This document shows, in pieces, positions 9,069-16,338 of a stretch of DNA of 64,000 nt; position 1 is the first letter of the stretch; every line of letters starts with the position of its first letter. Where the stretch lies: positions 620,001 through 684,000 of the forward strand of contig NZ_CP062163.1 in assembly GCF_014844095.1 (NCBI RefSeq). The letters are read 5' to 3'. Source of the stretch: Brevibacillus sp. JNUCC-41. Its GTDB lineage: Bacteria; Bacillota; Bacilli; Bacillales; DSM-1321. The translations under genes and the position numbers were made by a program. The notes below the pieces were generated by a model. That model ran no database searches, was not told where the DNA came from, and was given only the letters and a program-made list of their open reading frames with translations.

Positions 9069-10012
9069 AATACTTCCTCCTTCTCCATTTTTAATTTTCC
9101 CAGTTTAATAAAATTACGGTCCCTCTCATTGATTTTCTGAGACACGGCAGATCCTTCATACGTAAAAATCCCTTCTCCCGACTTCGTCCCAAGCTTTCCC
9201 TTAGCTACCAAATCACGAATCAAATCAGGGGCTTCCTTACTTTGATCCAATACCGGTGAAACATTATCAAAAACGCGCTGCCATGTATCCAATCCGCCAA
9301 AATCTGCAATCTCGATCGGCCCAGTAAATGCCCATCGAAAACCTGGTCCAGCCGTTATCGCCGTATCGATATCCTCAGCATCGGCAACGCCCTCTTTCAA
9401 TAGATAAAAGGCTTCCCGCATCAAGGCAGTCTGGAGACGATTGGCGATGAATCCTGCTATTTCTTTTTTCAAGAGAATCGGAGACTTGCCGATTTTACGC
9501 ATTAAATCCATTGTTGTCTTGACGATTTCAGGCTTTGTTTCGTCATGCTGAACAACTTCAACCAACGGAACCAAATGGCCAGGATTAAAGAAATGCGTGA
9601 TGACCATTCTGTCGGCAAACGAGGCCTTCTCCATCAATTGAGAAATCGGAAAGGTCGATGTATTTGAAGCAACAATGGCATCCGGTTTGATTATTCCCTC
9701 CATTTGCTGATATAGATTCAACTTCAGCTCAATGACTTCCGGAATCGCCTCAATGATAAAGTCAGCATCCCTTACAGCCCCTTCCAAATCTACGCTATAC
9801 GTAATATTCGCTAAAGCATCTTGCTTTTCCTGATCAGTCAATGCCCCTTCCTCAATGAGCAGTGATAGATTCTCAGAAATCCGATTTTGGGCATGGTGTA
9901 GCAACTCTTCCTTTATATCGTTAATGGTGACGGAATACCCGCTAACTGCAAAAGACTGAGCGATCCCGCTCCCCATTACACCTGAACCGATAATGGTTAT
10001 TTTTTTAATCAT
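9065..10012 (-). CDS. 3-hydroxybutyryl-CoA dehydrogenase
   Basis: This 315-residue NAD-dependent 3-hydroxyacyl-CoA dehydrogenase has the Rossmann motif [13 protein letters not shown] at the N-terminus, the catalytic His region [16 protein letters not shown], and [14 protein letters not shown] at the start of the C-terminal dimerisation domain. It oxidises 3-hydroxybutyryl-CoA to acetoacetyl-CoA. The open frame reaches 10036, but AAAGGGG is well placed for ATG 10012, and the protein then begins [11 protein letters not shown] as relatives do. First gene of the hbd-thl-regulator operon, behind the -24/-12 promoter at 10065-10080. Confidence 0.93.
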   Translation of the reverse strand: MIKKITIIGSGVMGSGIAQSFAVSGYSVTINDIKEELLHHAQNRISENLSLLIEEGALTDQEKQDALANITYSVDLEGAVRDADFIIEAIPEVIELKLNLYQQMEGIIKPDAIVASNTSTFPISQLMEKASFADRMVITHFFNPGHLVPLVEVVQHDETKPEIVKTTMDLMRKIGKSPILLKKEIAGFIANRLQTALMREAFYLLKEGVADAEDIDTAITAGPGFRWAFTGPIEIADFGGLDTWQRVFDNVSPVLDQSKEAPDLIRDLVAKGKLGTKSGEGIFTYEGSAVSQKINERDRNFIKLGKLKMEKEEVL

Positions 10013-10064
10013 CCAGCTTCCCCTTTCCGTTTCCATTACCTTTATTTACTCACTTTTTTATTTA

Positions 10065-10080
10065 TGCAATATTTATGCCA
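10065..10080 (-). promoter_or_regulatory. Sigma-54 (-24/-12) promoter of hbd-thl-regulator
   Basis: The minus strand reads TGGCATAAATATTGCA, one mismatch from TGGCAC-N5-TTGCA with correct spacing, about 50 bases upstream of the dehydrogenase start. This implies positive autoregulation of the regulator gene. Confidence 0.85.
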
Positions 10081-10184
10081 AAGATTAGGGGGGAATAAAA
10101 TTCTTTTTTTATCTTGAAAATCATGATAGACTCTTACTCATTAACCTAAACCATATTTTTATAACCTTCCCTTTATATTTCCAA

Positions 10185-10200
10185 TGGAGTTTGCCTTGTG
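10185..10200 (+). promoter_or_regulatory. Possible weak sigma-54 promoter of the 3-hydroxybutyrate dehydrogenase gene
   Basis: TGGAGTTTGCCTTGTG has GG and TTG correctly spaced but lacks the invariant GC at -12 (GT instead). It lies 70 bases before the gene. It is much weaker than the two minus-strand sites and may be chance. Confidence 0.3.
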
Positions 10201-10269
10201 AAATATTCCCTATTTACGACATAAAATGACAGACCTGGACCATTACATTTTTTATTGGAGGAATGTAAT

Positions 10270-11046
10270 ATGGTTAAAGATAAAGTGGCGATCATTACCG
10301 GATCCGCTAGAGGAATCGGTTTTGAGATCGGAAAGATATTCGCGGAAAATGGCGCAAAGGTCGTTTTGTCCGACCTTGATCAAAACACAGTTGAAAAAGC
10401 TGCTTTAGACCTGAGGAACAAAGGCTTGGATGTTATCGGCCTAAAAGCGGACGTAACAAGTGAAGAGGATATTATCCAACTAATCAAACAAGCTAAAGAC
10501 AAATACGGACGAATAGATATTTTCATCAATAACGCAGGCCTTCAGCATGTTGCTCCAATCGAGGAGTTTCCAACTGAAAAATTCGAACTGATGATCAAAA
10601 TCATGCTGACCGCGCCATTCATTTCAATAAAGAACGTTTTGCCGATCATGAAAGAACAAGGCTTCGGCAGAATCATCAATATCTCTTCCATTAACGGCCT
10701 GATTGGATTTGCCAACAAAGCAGCGTACAATAGTGCCAAACACGGTGTAATCGGTTTAACGAAAGTCGCCGCCTTGGAAAGCGCCTCTTTTGGCATTACC
10801 GTCAATGCCCTTTGCCCAGGATATGTAGACACACCTCTCGTCCGCGGACAATTGGAGGATTTGGCGAAAACAAGACAAGTACCGCTAGAAAGCGTTTTGG
10901 AAGATGTCATCTATCCACTTGTCCCACAAAACCGCTTACTCGATGTAAGTGAAATTGCCGACTATGCCATTTTCCTCGCAAGCGACAAAGCACGGGGCAT
11001 CACAGGCCAGGCAGTCGTGTTAGATGGCGGATATACAGCTCAATAA
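10270..11046 (+). CDS. 3-hydroxybutyrate dehydrogenase (SDR family)
   Basis: This 258-residue short-chain dehydrogenase oxidises D-3-hydroxybutyrate to acetoacetate with NAD. The TGSARGIG cofactor loop is at the N-terminus, NNAG follows mid-protein, and the Ser-Tyr-Lys triad is in NISSINGLIGFANKAAYNSAKH. The length and the AALESASFGITVNALCPGYVDTPLV region match BdhA/YxjF enzymes. GGAGGAATGTAAT places the start at ATG 10270, not the upstream UUG at 10255. It is divergent from the hbd operon and provides the first catabolic step; the neighbours do the rest. Confidence 0.93.
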   Translation: MVKDKVAIITGSARGIGFEIGKIFAENGAKVVLSDLDQNTVEKAALDLRNKGLDVIGLKADVTSEEDIIQLIKQAKDKYGRIDIFINNAGLQHVAPIEEFPTEKFELMIKIMLTAPFISIKNVLPIMKEQGFGRIINISSINGLIGFANKAAYNSAKHGVIGLTKVAALESASFGITVNALCPGYVDTPLVRGQLEDLAKTRQVPLESVLEDVIYPLVPQNRLLDVSEIADYAIFLASDKARGITGQAVVLDGGYTAQ

Positions 11047-11069
11047 AAGGAAAAAGGCATCTGCGATAA

Positions 11070-11117
11070 ACCCCGAATAAATGACACCAAAAAGGTGCTC
11101 TGCATTCGGGTTTTTCT
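11070..11117 (+). terminator. Terminator after 3-hydroxybutyrate dehydrogenase
   Basis: CCCGAAT and GACACC pair with GGTGCTC and ATTCGGG in an interrupted hairpin, followed by five T residues. Confidence 0.75.
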
Positions 11118-11221
11118 GGCTTCCTTGGATTGTGGGAAAATTTGGTGGTTCACAGACCTCGCACATGTTACAGTAATATAGGGACATTTCCCATTTTACA
11201 AATATAAAAGGAGGCCTCGTC

Positions 11222-11251
11222 ATGATTATTAAGTGGGTTAGACTGCGATAA
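11222..11251 (+). pseudogene. Nine-codon stub, possible remnant of a small gene
   Basis: ATG at 11222 follows a strong AAGGAGG but the frame stops after MIIKWVRLR. The good ribosome binding site with so short a frame suggests the 5' end of a lost gene. A DUF4937/YdbC-like origin is a weak guess from the MIIKW start only. Confidence 0.3.
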
Positions 11252-11349
11252 TTAAAAGCGCAGGCCAATCATCATGCTCCGGAAAGAATTTATTGATCTG
11301 CGCCAAGGTAACGGCTATTAGATAATATTTAATACGGAGGTAAAAAAAC

Positions 11350-12192
11350 ATGAGTGAACAGATACTGAAAATAAATAAAGTGGATATATGTACAGAAAGT
11401 TTTGGAAACCCAAAGGACCCTGCTGTGCTTTTGATCATGGGAGCGATGTCTTCATTAGATTGGTGGGATGATGACTTCTGTCTCCGCCTCGCTGATTCGG
11501 GGAGGTTTGTCATTCGGTACGATCATCGGGATCTCGGACGATCTGTCAGTTATGAACCCGGTACCTCCAACTATACAATAACGGACATGGCTGACGATGC
11601 CGCGGGTGTTCTGGACGCTTATTCCATAGAGCAGGCGTCTATCGTCGGGATGTCCCTAGGCGGTTTGATCGGCCAGATTCTCGCTTTAAGATATCCGGAA
11701 CGCGTAACTACGCTTACGCTAATTGCATCAAGTGTGTTCGGGACTGTAATGGAAAAACTCCCCCCAATGGACCAAAGCATATTGGATCATCATGCGAAGA
11801 GTGCATCCATGGATTGGTCAAATCGGGAGGCGGTCATCGCTTTTCTTGCGGATGGATGGAAAACTTTAGCCGGTTCCAAACCTTACGAGCAGGAAAGAAT
11901 GTATAAACTGGCACAAAGGGAGGCGGACCGCGCCAAACAACTGCCGAGCAGATTCAATCATGCTTTGCTTGCTGGCGGGGACGAATATTTTGATAGAATG
12001 GGTGAGATATCCGTACCTGTCCTCATTATTCATGGCACAGAAGATCCAGCCTTGCCATACGAGCATGGGCTTGCCCTTGCAAAAGCCATCCCTCATGCAG
12101 AATTAGTGACTCTTGATGGATCGGGGCATGAGATTCATAGTGAAGATTGGGATCAAATTATCGATTCAATCATTAAGCTAACTTCGCGATAA
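11350..12192 (+). CDS. Alpha/beta-fold hydrolase
   Basis: This 280-residue alpha/beta hydrolase has the nucleophile elbow GMSLGG (Ser), the acid in HGTEDPALP and the His in LDGSGHEIHSEDW, so the catalytic triad is complete. The oxyanion region LLIMGAMSSLDWWD and the RYDHRDLGRS strand resemble the aclacinomycin-methylesterase/3-oxoadipate enol-lactonase group. There is no signal peptide, so it is cytoplasmic. ACGGAGGT precedes the ATG. It stands alone with its own terminator. The substrate cannot be told. Confidence 0.85.
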   Translation: MSEQILKINKVDICTESFGNPKDPAVLLIMGAMSSLDWWDDDFCLRLADSGRFVIRYDHRDLGRSVSYEPGTSNYTITDMADDAAGVLDAYSIEQASIVGMSLGGLIGQILALRYPERVTTLTLIASSVFGTVMEKLPPMDQSILDHHAKSASMDWSNREAVIAFLADGWKTLAGSKPYEQERMYKLAQREADRAKQLPSRFNHALLAGGDEYFDRMGEISVPVLIIHGTEDPALPYEHGLALAKAIPHAELVTLDGSGHEIHSEDWDQIIDSIIKLTSR

Positions 12193-12204
12193 ATTAGTCA
12201 TAAA

Positions 12205-12236
12205 AGAAGCCGACCAATAAAGGTCGGCTTTTTTTA
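12205..12236 (+). terminator. Terminator after alpha/beta hydrolase
   Basis: A perfect 8-bp stem AGCCGACC/GGTCGGCT with a six-base loop is followed by seven T residues. It may serve the convergent YjcZ gene as well. Confidence 0.9.
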
Positions 12237-12244
12237 TACTACTT

Positions 12245-12424
12245 TTAGCAGAAACTGCCGTATCCGCCGCCGTATCCGCCGCCGTACCCGCCGCCGTAAC
12301 CTCCGCCGAAACAAGCAGCTCCAACGATGACTAAGAGTATAAACAAAACGACTATAAAAGCGAAGCCGCCACCAAATCCAACACCATCATTACAACAACT
12401 TGATTCATGACCACAATTTGACAA
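12245..12424 (-). CDS. YjcZ-family small sporulation protein
   Basis: This is a tiny protein (59 residues from UUG 12424, 62 from ATG 12433). It has a Cys-containing N-terminus, one hydrophobic segment (FAFIVVLFILLVIVGAACF) and a GGGY-repeat tail ending GSFC. That layout is the YjcZ family of Bacillus sporulation-associated peptides. AAGGAG abuts the ATG directly but is nine bases from the UUG, so UUG is the likelier start. The four GGGY units come from a short CCGCCGTA DNA repeat that could vary in copy number. Confidence 0.8.
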   Translation of the reverse strand: MSNCGHESSCCNDGVGFGGGFAFIVVLFILLVIVGAACFGGGYGGGYGGGYGGGYGSFC

Positions 12425-12433
12425 TAGAAACAT

Positions 12434-12733
12434 CTCCTTATTCGTTTTAGGAGGAAATAATTAAATGGGTTAATTCAACATATGTTCCAAATAGGATAAT
12501 GACACAAAAATCTCCGGAAACTTTTTAACAACCCACTAAACCATTCGGGAATCCAATTATCTCGGTCAAGAATATCGCCGATCCATGAACCAACTTGACG
12601 TTACCAGCTTCGGCTGAAGAAGGAACAGGGTTAACTACTATCTCTATAATGGCGGACGGCACGTTAGTTCAACAAGCAAGTCATACTAACTTCGGTTTAT
12701 TGTACAATTAAGGTAAAAAGGTTCGAGGTATCT
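12434..12733. other. Intergenic stretch without recognisable gene
   Basis: About 300 bases with no coding frame I can support on either strand. The only notable signal is the leader of the following membrane gene. Confidence 0.6.
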
Positions 12734-13173
12734 ATGATAAAAGGAAATTCTTATATTCTTGTTTTCACCGTGCTTGTTATGTTTACAATAGTGCTTGTTT
12801 CAACTACACCAATAATAATTAAAACTTTACTTGCTTTTATAACGATTGCGTTTTTATTTCCTGTGATTAGGAAGCTTCTGTTTAAAGACAAATCAAGAAA
12901 AATCAAAGTGGCATTCTACTCATCATTTTCCTTAACAATTGGTTTATTTCTAGTCTCAATTTTTGAAGAACCATCCTTGAATTCAGGTGGAGATTTTATT
13001 GTAGTTCTTTTTTATAGTTTGATTGGAAATTTCTTTTATGGCTTACCAGTCTCACCATTGCTGAATTTATCTCAATCAAGTATTTCAATATTCGTTTCTG
13101 GTTATCTGGATTAATACATAAAGTTTATCTTTTAGTTATCCTGAAAAAAACATACGCCATTTTCGCCGCTTAA
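12734..13173 (+). pseudogene. Frameshifted small integral membrane protein gene
   Basis: The frame from ATG 12734 encodes three to four hydrophobic segments (126 residues) and stops after VSGYLD. Around base 13088 the -1 frame continues with IRFWLSGLIHKVYLLVIL, which reads as a natural amphipathic/hydrophobic C-terminus. A frameshift near 13088 is therefore likely. The last codons before the stop at 13171 (KKTYAIFAA) overlap the IS3-type remnant, so the true 3' end has also been replaced. No function is recognised. Confidence 0.55.
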
Positions 13174-13316
13174 TTCTTTAACTGAATTACCCGAGTGATA
13201 AAGATCTACAATAGTCTTCTTGAATTCATTATTATATTTTTTACCTGTATTCTTACGTTCCAAGACGGACCGTCCTCTCAAAAATCATTGTAAGGACTTA
13301 ACTAAAATGTGTCCAT
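13146..13316 (-). mobile_element. IS3-family element remnant (OrfA N-terminus plus one end)
   Basis: Reading the minus strand from about 13263 gives LERKNTGKKYNNEFKKTIVD and then LYHSGNSVKELSGENGV, the standard N-terminus of an IS3/IS150-type OrfA transposase (helix-turn-helix). It breaks off near 13150. Upstream of it, at 13294-13316, the minus strand reads TGGACACATTTTAGTTAAGT, which is plausible as the element's terminal repeat. No OrfB or second end is nearby. The element truncated the membrane gene to its left. Confidence 0.75.
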
Positions 13317-13353
13317 GAAACTATACTAACTCCAAGGGAAATAAGTATTCTTT

Positions 13354-13587
13354 ATGGACAAGATTTTGTATCAATTAGCAATCGATTCAAAAAAAAATAA
13401 CGAAGCTATTGAAACGGTATTAAAGTTTTACACACCCAAAATTAATAAAACTCTACTACAAACGAGTTTACAGAACAGAAACGACTTAGAACAAGAACTA
13501 CGTCTTAAATTGGTAAAAATGATAAAAATGTATGACCTGGATGAGATAGTTGGCTTTTGGGGGTTTTACGAAAAAGTAAAAAAATAA
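13354..13587 (+). CDS. Small helix-turn-helix/RsoA-like protein
   Basis: This 77-residue protein has a region (LQNRNDLEQELRLKLVKMI, then YDLDEIVGFWGFYEKV) resembling the sigma-factor-like HTH_16 domain of RsoA/YvrHa-type co-sigma proteins and conjugative-element regulators. In B. subtilis such a protein pairs with the SigO sigma factor; no partner sigma gene is visible here. The ribosome binding site is weak (AAGGGA, too far upstream). It lies directly beside the IS remnant, and the degenerate neighbourhood suggests it may be a leftover. Moderate confidence that it is coding. Confidence 0.5.
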   Translation: MDKILYQLAIDSKKNNEAIETVLKFYTPKINKTLLQTSLQNRNDLEQELRLKLVKMIKMYDLDEIVGFWGFYEKVKK

Positions 13588-13659
13588 AACTACTTTAAAA
13601 AAGGTTGTAAAAATCTGCAGTTAATATTCTTTACTAAATATACGGAGGGAGAAGAAAAA

Positions 13660-13839
13660 ATGGAAAATGAAATCTTAGTTTATACCATGTTTAACTGTAT
13701 TTTTTGTATCAACCAAAAAAAGTGGATGGAGACTAATCAACTTCAATATGAAGAGCGTAACATTATCAAACAAATTACACCAGTTACTTTTATCTCTGTA
13801 AATAAGTTACTAGTTACATTTTTATTGTTTACTTTTTAA
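13660..13839 (+). CDS. Miniature glutaredoxin-like protein (internally shortened)
   Basis: A strong GGAGGG ribosome binding site precedes ATG 13660. The 59-residue product starts with a beta strand (ILVYTM), then a CIFC redox motif in the position of glutaredoxin CPYC, then NQLQYEERNI, the usual second strand. It then jumps straight to QITPVTFI, which matches the cis-proline TPVTF block normally about 15-20 residues further on. The helix between is missing and the tail ends early. It is either a decayed glutaredoxin or a minimal thioredoxin fold. Confidence 0.55.
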   Translation: MENEILVYTMFNCIFCINQKKWMETNQLQYEERNIIKQITPVTFISVNKLLVTFLLFTF

Positions 13840-13982
13840 AAGGAAAAACAGTGCAACTGTGTAGTAATAATAAAGTGGTTTAGATTTGTACGTTTGAACC
13901 TATATGTCTACGTCTAAAAATTACCTACAATAAAAATAAAAACGCTTATATTTGAATTAGAAAACAACCATTGTATAAAAAG

Positions 13983-14008
13983 AAAAGCCTGCTTATTCAG
14001 CAGACTTT
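13983..14008 (-). terminator. Orphan terminator with a short 3'-end remnant
   Basis: On the minus strand AGTCTGCT-GAATA-AGCAGGCT is followed by a T-rich run. The 18 codons before it (IVKKYKDIIDEKSAE then stop) may be the end of a deleted gene. Confidence 0.5.
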
Positions 14009-14171
14009 TCATCGATTATATCTTTGTATTTTTTTACAATGTTGGCTCAGTGTAATTAGGAAGTTAATATCAACATCATAAGTTGGAATATTCATAAAAT
14101 AATGTTAGTATTAATACAATGGATTTTTAAGTGTTTTGAAAATAATTCCAAGTAATTTGGGAGGTGTTTTT

Positions 14172-14288
14172 TTGGAAAAGGAGGTAAAAAGAGGTTTAAC
14201 TAAAGTTATATCCGTTACTGTTGTAGGTTTCATTCTTGTAATATTGGTTCCAATTCAAAATTACTTCTTAACCAAAGGGGGATTTTAG
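14172..14288 (+). CDS. 38-residue single-span membrane peptide
   Basis: UUG at 14172 follows GGGAGGTG with a good seven-base gap. The product has a basic N-terminus (KEVKRGLTK), one hydrophobic stretch (VISVTVVGFILVILVPI) and a short tail ending TKGGF. It faces the bacteriocin-like genes at 14507-15250 and could be an immunity or holin-like peptide. This is a guess from size and place only. Confidence 0.4.
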   Translation: MEKEVKRGLTKVISVTVVGFILVILVPIQNYFLTKGGF

Positions 14289-14416
14289 ATTATCCATTAT
14301 AATAACTACTTGGAATCATTTACCTCATTCATGTTACCTTCACAAATTCCCCTTTAACAGAACAACTTATTGAACAGTTCCTTAATCAATCATTAATTCA
14401 GATATCCTACTTACTT

Positions 14417-14452
14417 TTTCCCCCTTTAGATTACCTTATCCAAAGGGGGAAA
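14417..14452. terminator. Hairpin terminator between small peptide and thioredoxin-like gene
   Basis: A perfect 11-bp stem TTTCCCCCTTT/AAAGGGGGAAA with a 14-base loop sits about 55 bases past the minus-strand gene stop at 14507. A T-rich CTCTTTT follows on the plus strand, so it could serve both directions. Confidence 0.6.
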
Positions 14453-14506
14453 CTCTTTTACAAACGCTATAACCTTATGAAGGATAAAGTAACAGTAATG
14501 GCTTCT

Positions 14507-14935
14507 CTAATCTTTTAGTAGTTTTTCTAGGCTAGCCTTATTTTGATAACCGTTAACAGTTTTTATAACTTTCCCTTTTTTAAAATTAATCATAGTAGGG
14601 ACTGTTTTAACTCCTAATTTATTAATCTGATTAACCATTTCTTTTTCGTTTTCTTCTCTTTCTTTATCTGTGTTGTAATAATAAACCTGGATATTATTTT
14701 CTTTAAGAACTTCATTCAAAACAGGAGAAAATTTATCACACTCATCACAAGTTGGCCTCCCAATATATACCCAGAAATTTTCCTTTTCTTTTATATATTT
14801 TTCAAGTTTTGGGGTATCTAAAGAGATAAGGGCAGCTGAAGACTTAGCTGATCCCATATAAAAAATTAACATAAGTAACAAGAAGCAAGATAGTATTACT
14901 GAAATAACAATTGATATTTTTTTCTTTGTATAAAT
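14507..14935 (-). CDS. Thioredoxin-like bacteriocin accessory protein, probable AUU start
   Basis: This is an exported or membrane-anchored thioredoxin-fold protein. It has a basic N-terminus and hydrophobic segment, then FWVYIGRPTCDECDKFSP (CxxC active site), KTVPTMINFKKGK (cis-Pro strand) and a C-terminal helix. The PedC/BrcD bacteriocin-transport accessory family has this form and helps disulphide formation in Cys-containing bacteriocins. AGGAGGT at 14942-14948 has no ATG, GUG or UUG at usual spacing; AUU codons lie at 14938 and 14935. Starting at the in-frame UUG 14881 would leave the ribosome binding site 60 bases away and cut the signal segment. It lies 16 bases behind the bacteriocin-like gene, as one operon. 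Confidence 0.7.
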   Translation of the reverse strand: MYTKKKISIVISVILSCFLLLMLIFYMGSAKSSAALISLDTPKLEKYIKEKENFWVYIGRPTCDECDKFSPVLNEVLKENNIQVYYYNTDKEREENEKEMVNQINKLGVKTVPTMINFKKGKVIKTVNGYQNKASLEKLLKD

Positions 14936-14963
14936 AATCTGACCTCCTATTCAAAAATATACT

Positions 14964-15250
14964 CTATAAGTTGAAACAAGCTATGACACCAGCAATAGTA
15001 CCCGCCCCCATAGTAGCAACTGCAGCAATACAAGCAGCACAAATTGGCGGTACAGCTGGACAAGATGCAGCACAAGTACCAGCTATTAAATATGCAACTG
15101 TTATATCCCCGTTCCTTTTTTTGCTACATACAATTTTAACTTATAATGCAACTCAGCATTTAATTTAACTACTTTTGTTTCAACAGCCTTTGTCTTTTTT
15201 GCAAATGGACTATCCACGTTTTCATTTTCTTGTCTATCTAAAAAGCTCAT
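14964..15250 (-). CDS. Bacteriocin-like Cys-rich precursor with -1 frameshift at A7
   Basis: ATG 15250 has an AAGGTGG ribosome binding site. The leader MSFLDRQENENVDSPF continues to YKLKLYVAKK, where the zero frame ends six codons after a run of seven A (15116-15122). The run sits as X-XXY-YYZ (GC[A AAA AAA]G). After a -1 slip the frame continues RNGDITVAYLIAGTCAASC and PPICAACIAAVATMGAGTIA, ending VIACFNL at 14964. The second part has five Cys in an Ala/Gly-rich hydrophobic core, like an unmodified or disulphide-bonded bacteriocin (halocin-C8-like in style; this is inference). A thioredoxin-like gene follows directly. It is either programmed frameshifting, a natural mutation, or a homopolymer base-call error. 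Confidence 0.6.
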
Positions 15251-15414
15251 TATAATTCCACCTTTAAATTCAAGTCTTAAAGGGATGTGATTTGAGTATG
15301 TCATTTTTAAAGACATTAGGTTGACCTTGGGACAAGGGGTTTGACCCGAACGAACTTTTTAGCAATCACATTGGTGAAGCTATATAAATGTTCTGAGTCA
15401 AACGGTTCTCCTTT

Positions 15415-15606
15415 CTATGCCTCTTTATTGAACGACATAAATTGTTTAGATATCACTTTCAGTTCTTTATATATTTGTGTAAGCAATATTAGAATATGTA
15501 TAGGTAATCCAACTGCAAGTCCCACCAATGGAGAATAAGGCCCAGCGAAAGTAAAAAGCGATACAAGTGTAATGATTATATATACTGAGATAATTAACGT
15601 GGTCAA
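15415..15606 (-). CDS. Small two-span membrane protein near the bacteriocin-like gene
   Basis: A 63-residue frame begins at UUG 15606 behind AAAAGGATAA. It has two hydrophobic segments (IISVYIIITLVSLFTF and LVGLAVGLPIHILILLTQIY) and a charged tail. It lies upstream of, and in the same direction as, the bacteriocin-like precursor, so an immunity role is possible, but nothing in the sequence shows it. The region 15290-15400 also contains an open C-terminal fragment (IAKKFVRVKPLVPRST then stop) of an unrecognised lost gene. Confidence 0.45.
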   Translation of the reverse strand: MTTLIISVYIIITLVSLFTFAGPYSPLVGLAVGLPIHILILLTQIYKELKVISKQFMSFNKEA

Positions 15607-16338
15607 AAGATTTATCCTTTTTTATCCAATTATATCATATATTTCTTGCGTAGTTCATAACACTACGACTGTCTTGCTCCCTTCAAGTGAAACAACAATA
15701 TAGCAGAGCTGATTCTAAAAAAAAGGAATAATTTCACATTCCAATTTGAAACATCCGTTCTTTTCAAATCGCTGAAAAAGATATGATCCGTGATTATGAA
15801 TCAAGCCTCCGAAGACAAAAAGGAATACTTTATCCCTTGACCAACCCCAGCCGGATTAGAAAAACGGTAAAATAAACTTGGTACACGCCTATTTTTTAAC
15901 ATCATTAAAAGGTAACGGTTGAAGTTCCCTCTATAACCCCATAGATTTAAACGATGAAAACGGAAACGAAACTTCGTTTAGACTCCTTAAAAAGAGTTTA
16001 GGTCTTCTTTGTTCACTTTTCGAAAGGTCGAGCAAAGAAGACCTTTTTGCGTTTACCAGTATTTTAGTAGGCACTGCTTTTCAATGTTTATCTTTTTGCC
16101 TCCTTTTGGTTTCATCCAATTCTTTACCGCGTTCCATACTCCCTCTAATGCTACATTATAAACCTATAAATATTTACAGTTTGTCCGTAAATATAAGTAA
16201 CTTGTCCAAGCAATCGCCTTAATTTATTAATACTATATTTTGTAACTACTACGAAAATACACTTGGGGTAGTACGATTCGATACTACACTCCATTTCATT
16301 TTCAAAAAAAAAGGGTTACAAGAAAGGATTGTGATTTT
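15607..16338. other. Gene-poor gap with an isolated terminator
   Basis: I see no supportable gene in about 730 bases. AGGTCTTCTTTGTTC (16000-16014) pairs with GAGCAAAGAAGACCT (16030-16044) and is followed by TTTTT, a convincing plus-strand terminator with no gene in front of it. This suggests that a plus-strand gene has been lost or eroded here. Confidence 0.6.
16000..16049 (+). terminator. Orphan rho-independent terminator
   Basis: A 15-bp stem with a 15-base loop and T-run; see the surrounding gap entry. No intact upstream gene. Confidence 0.7.

Noticed and set aside
10217..10230. ATAAAATGACAGA shared between 5568-5580 and 10221-10233
   Set aside because: A 13-base match in AT-rich leaders, in opposite orientation relative to the genes; too weak to call a regulatory site.
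14971..15168. 65-residue plus-strand frame rich in Ala, Pro and Ile
   Set aside because: It is the complement of the Ala/Cys-rich bacteriocin-like core and has no ribosome binding site.
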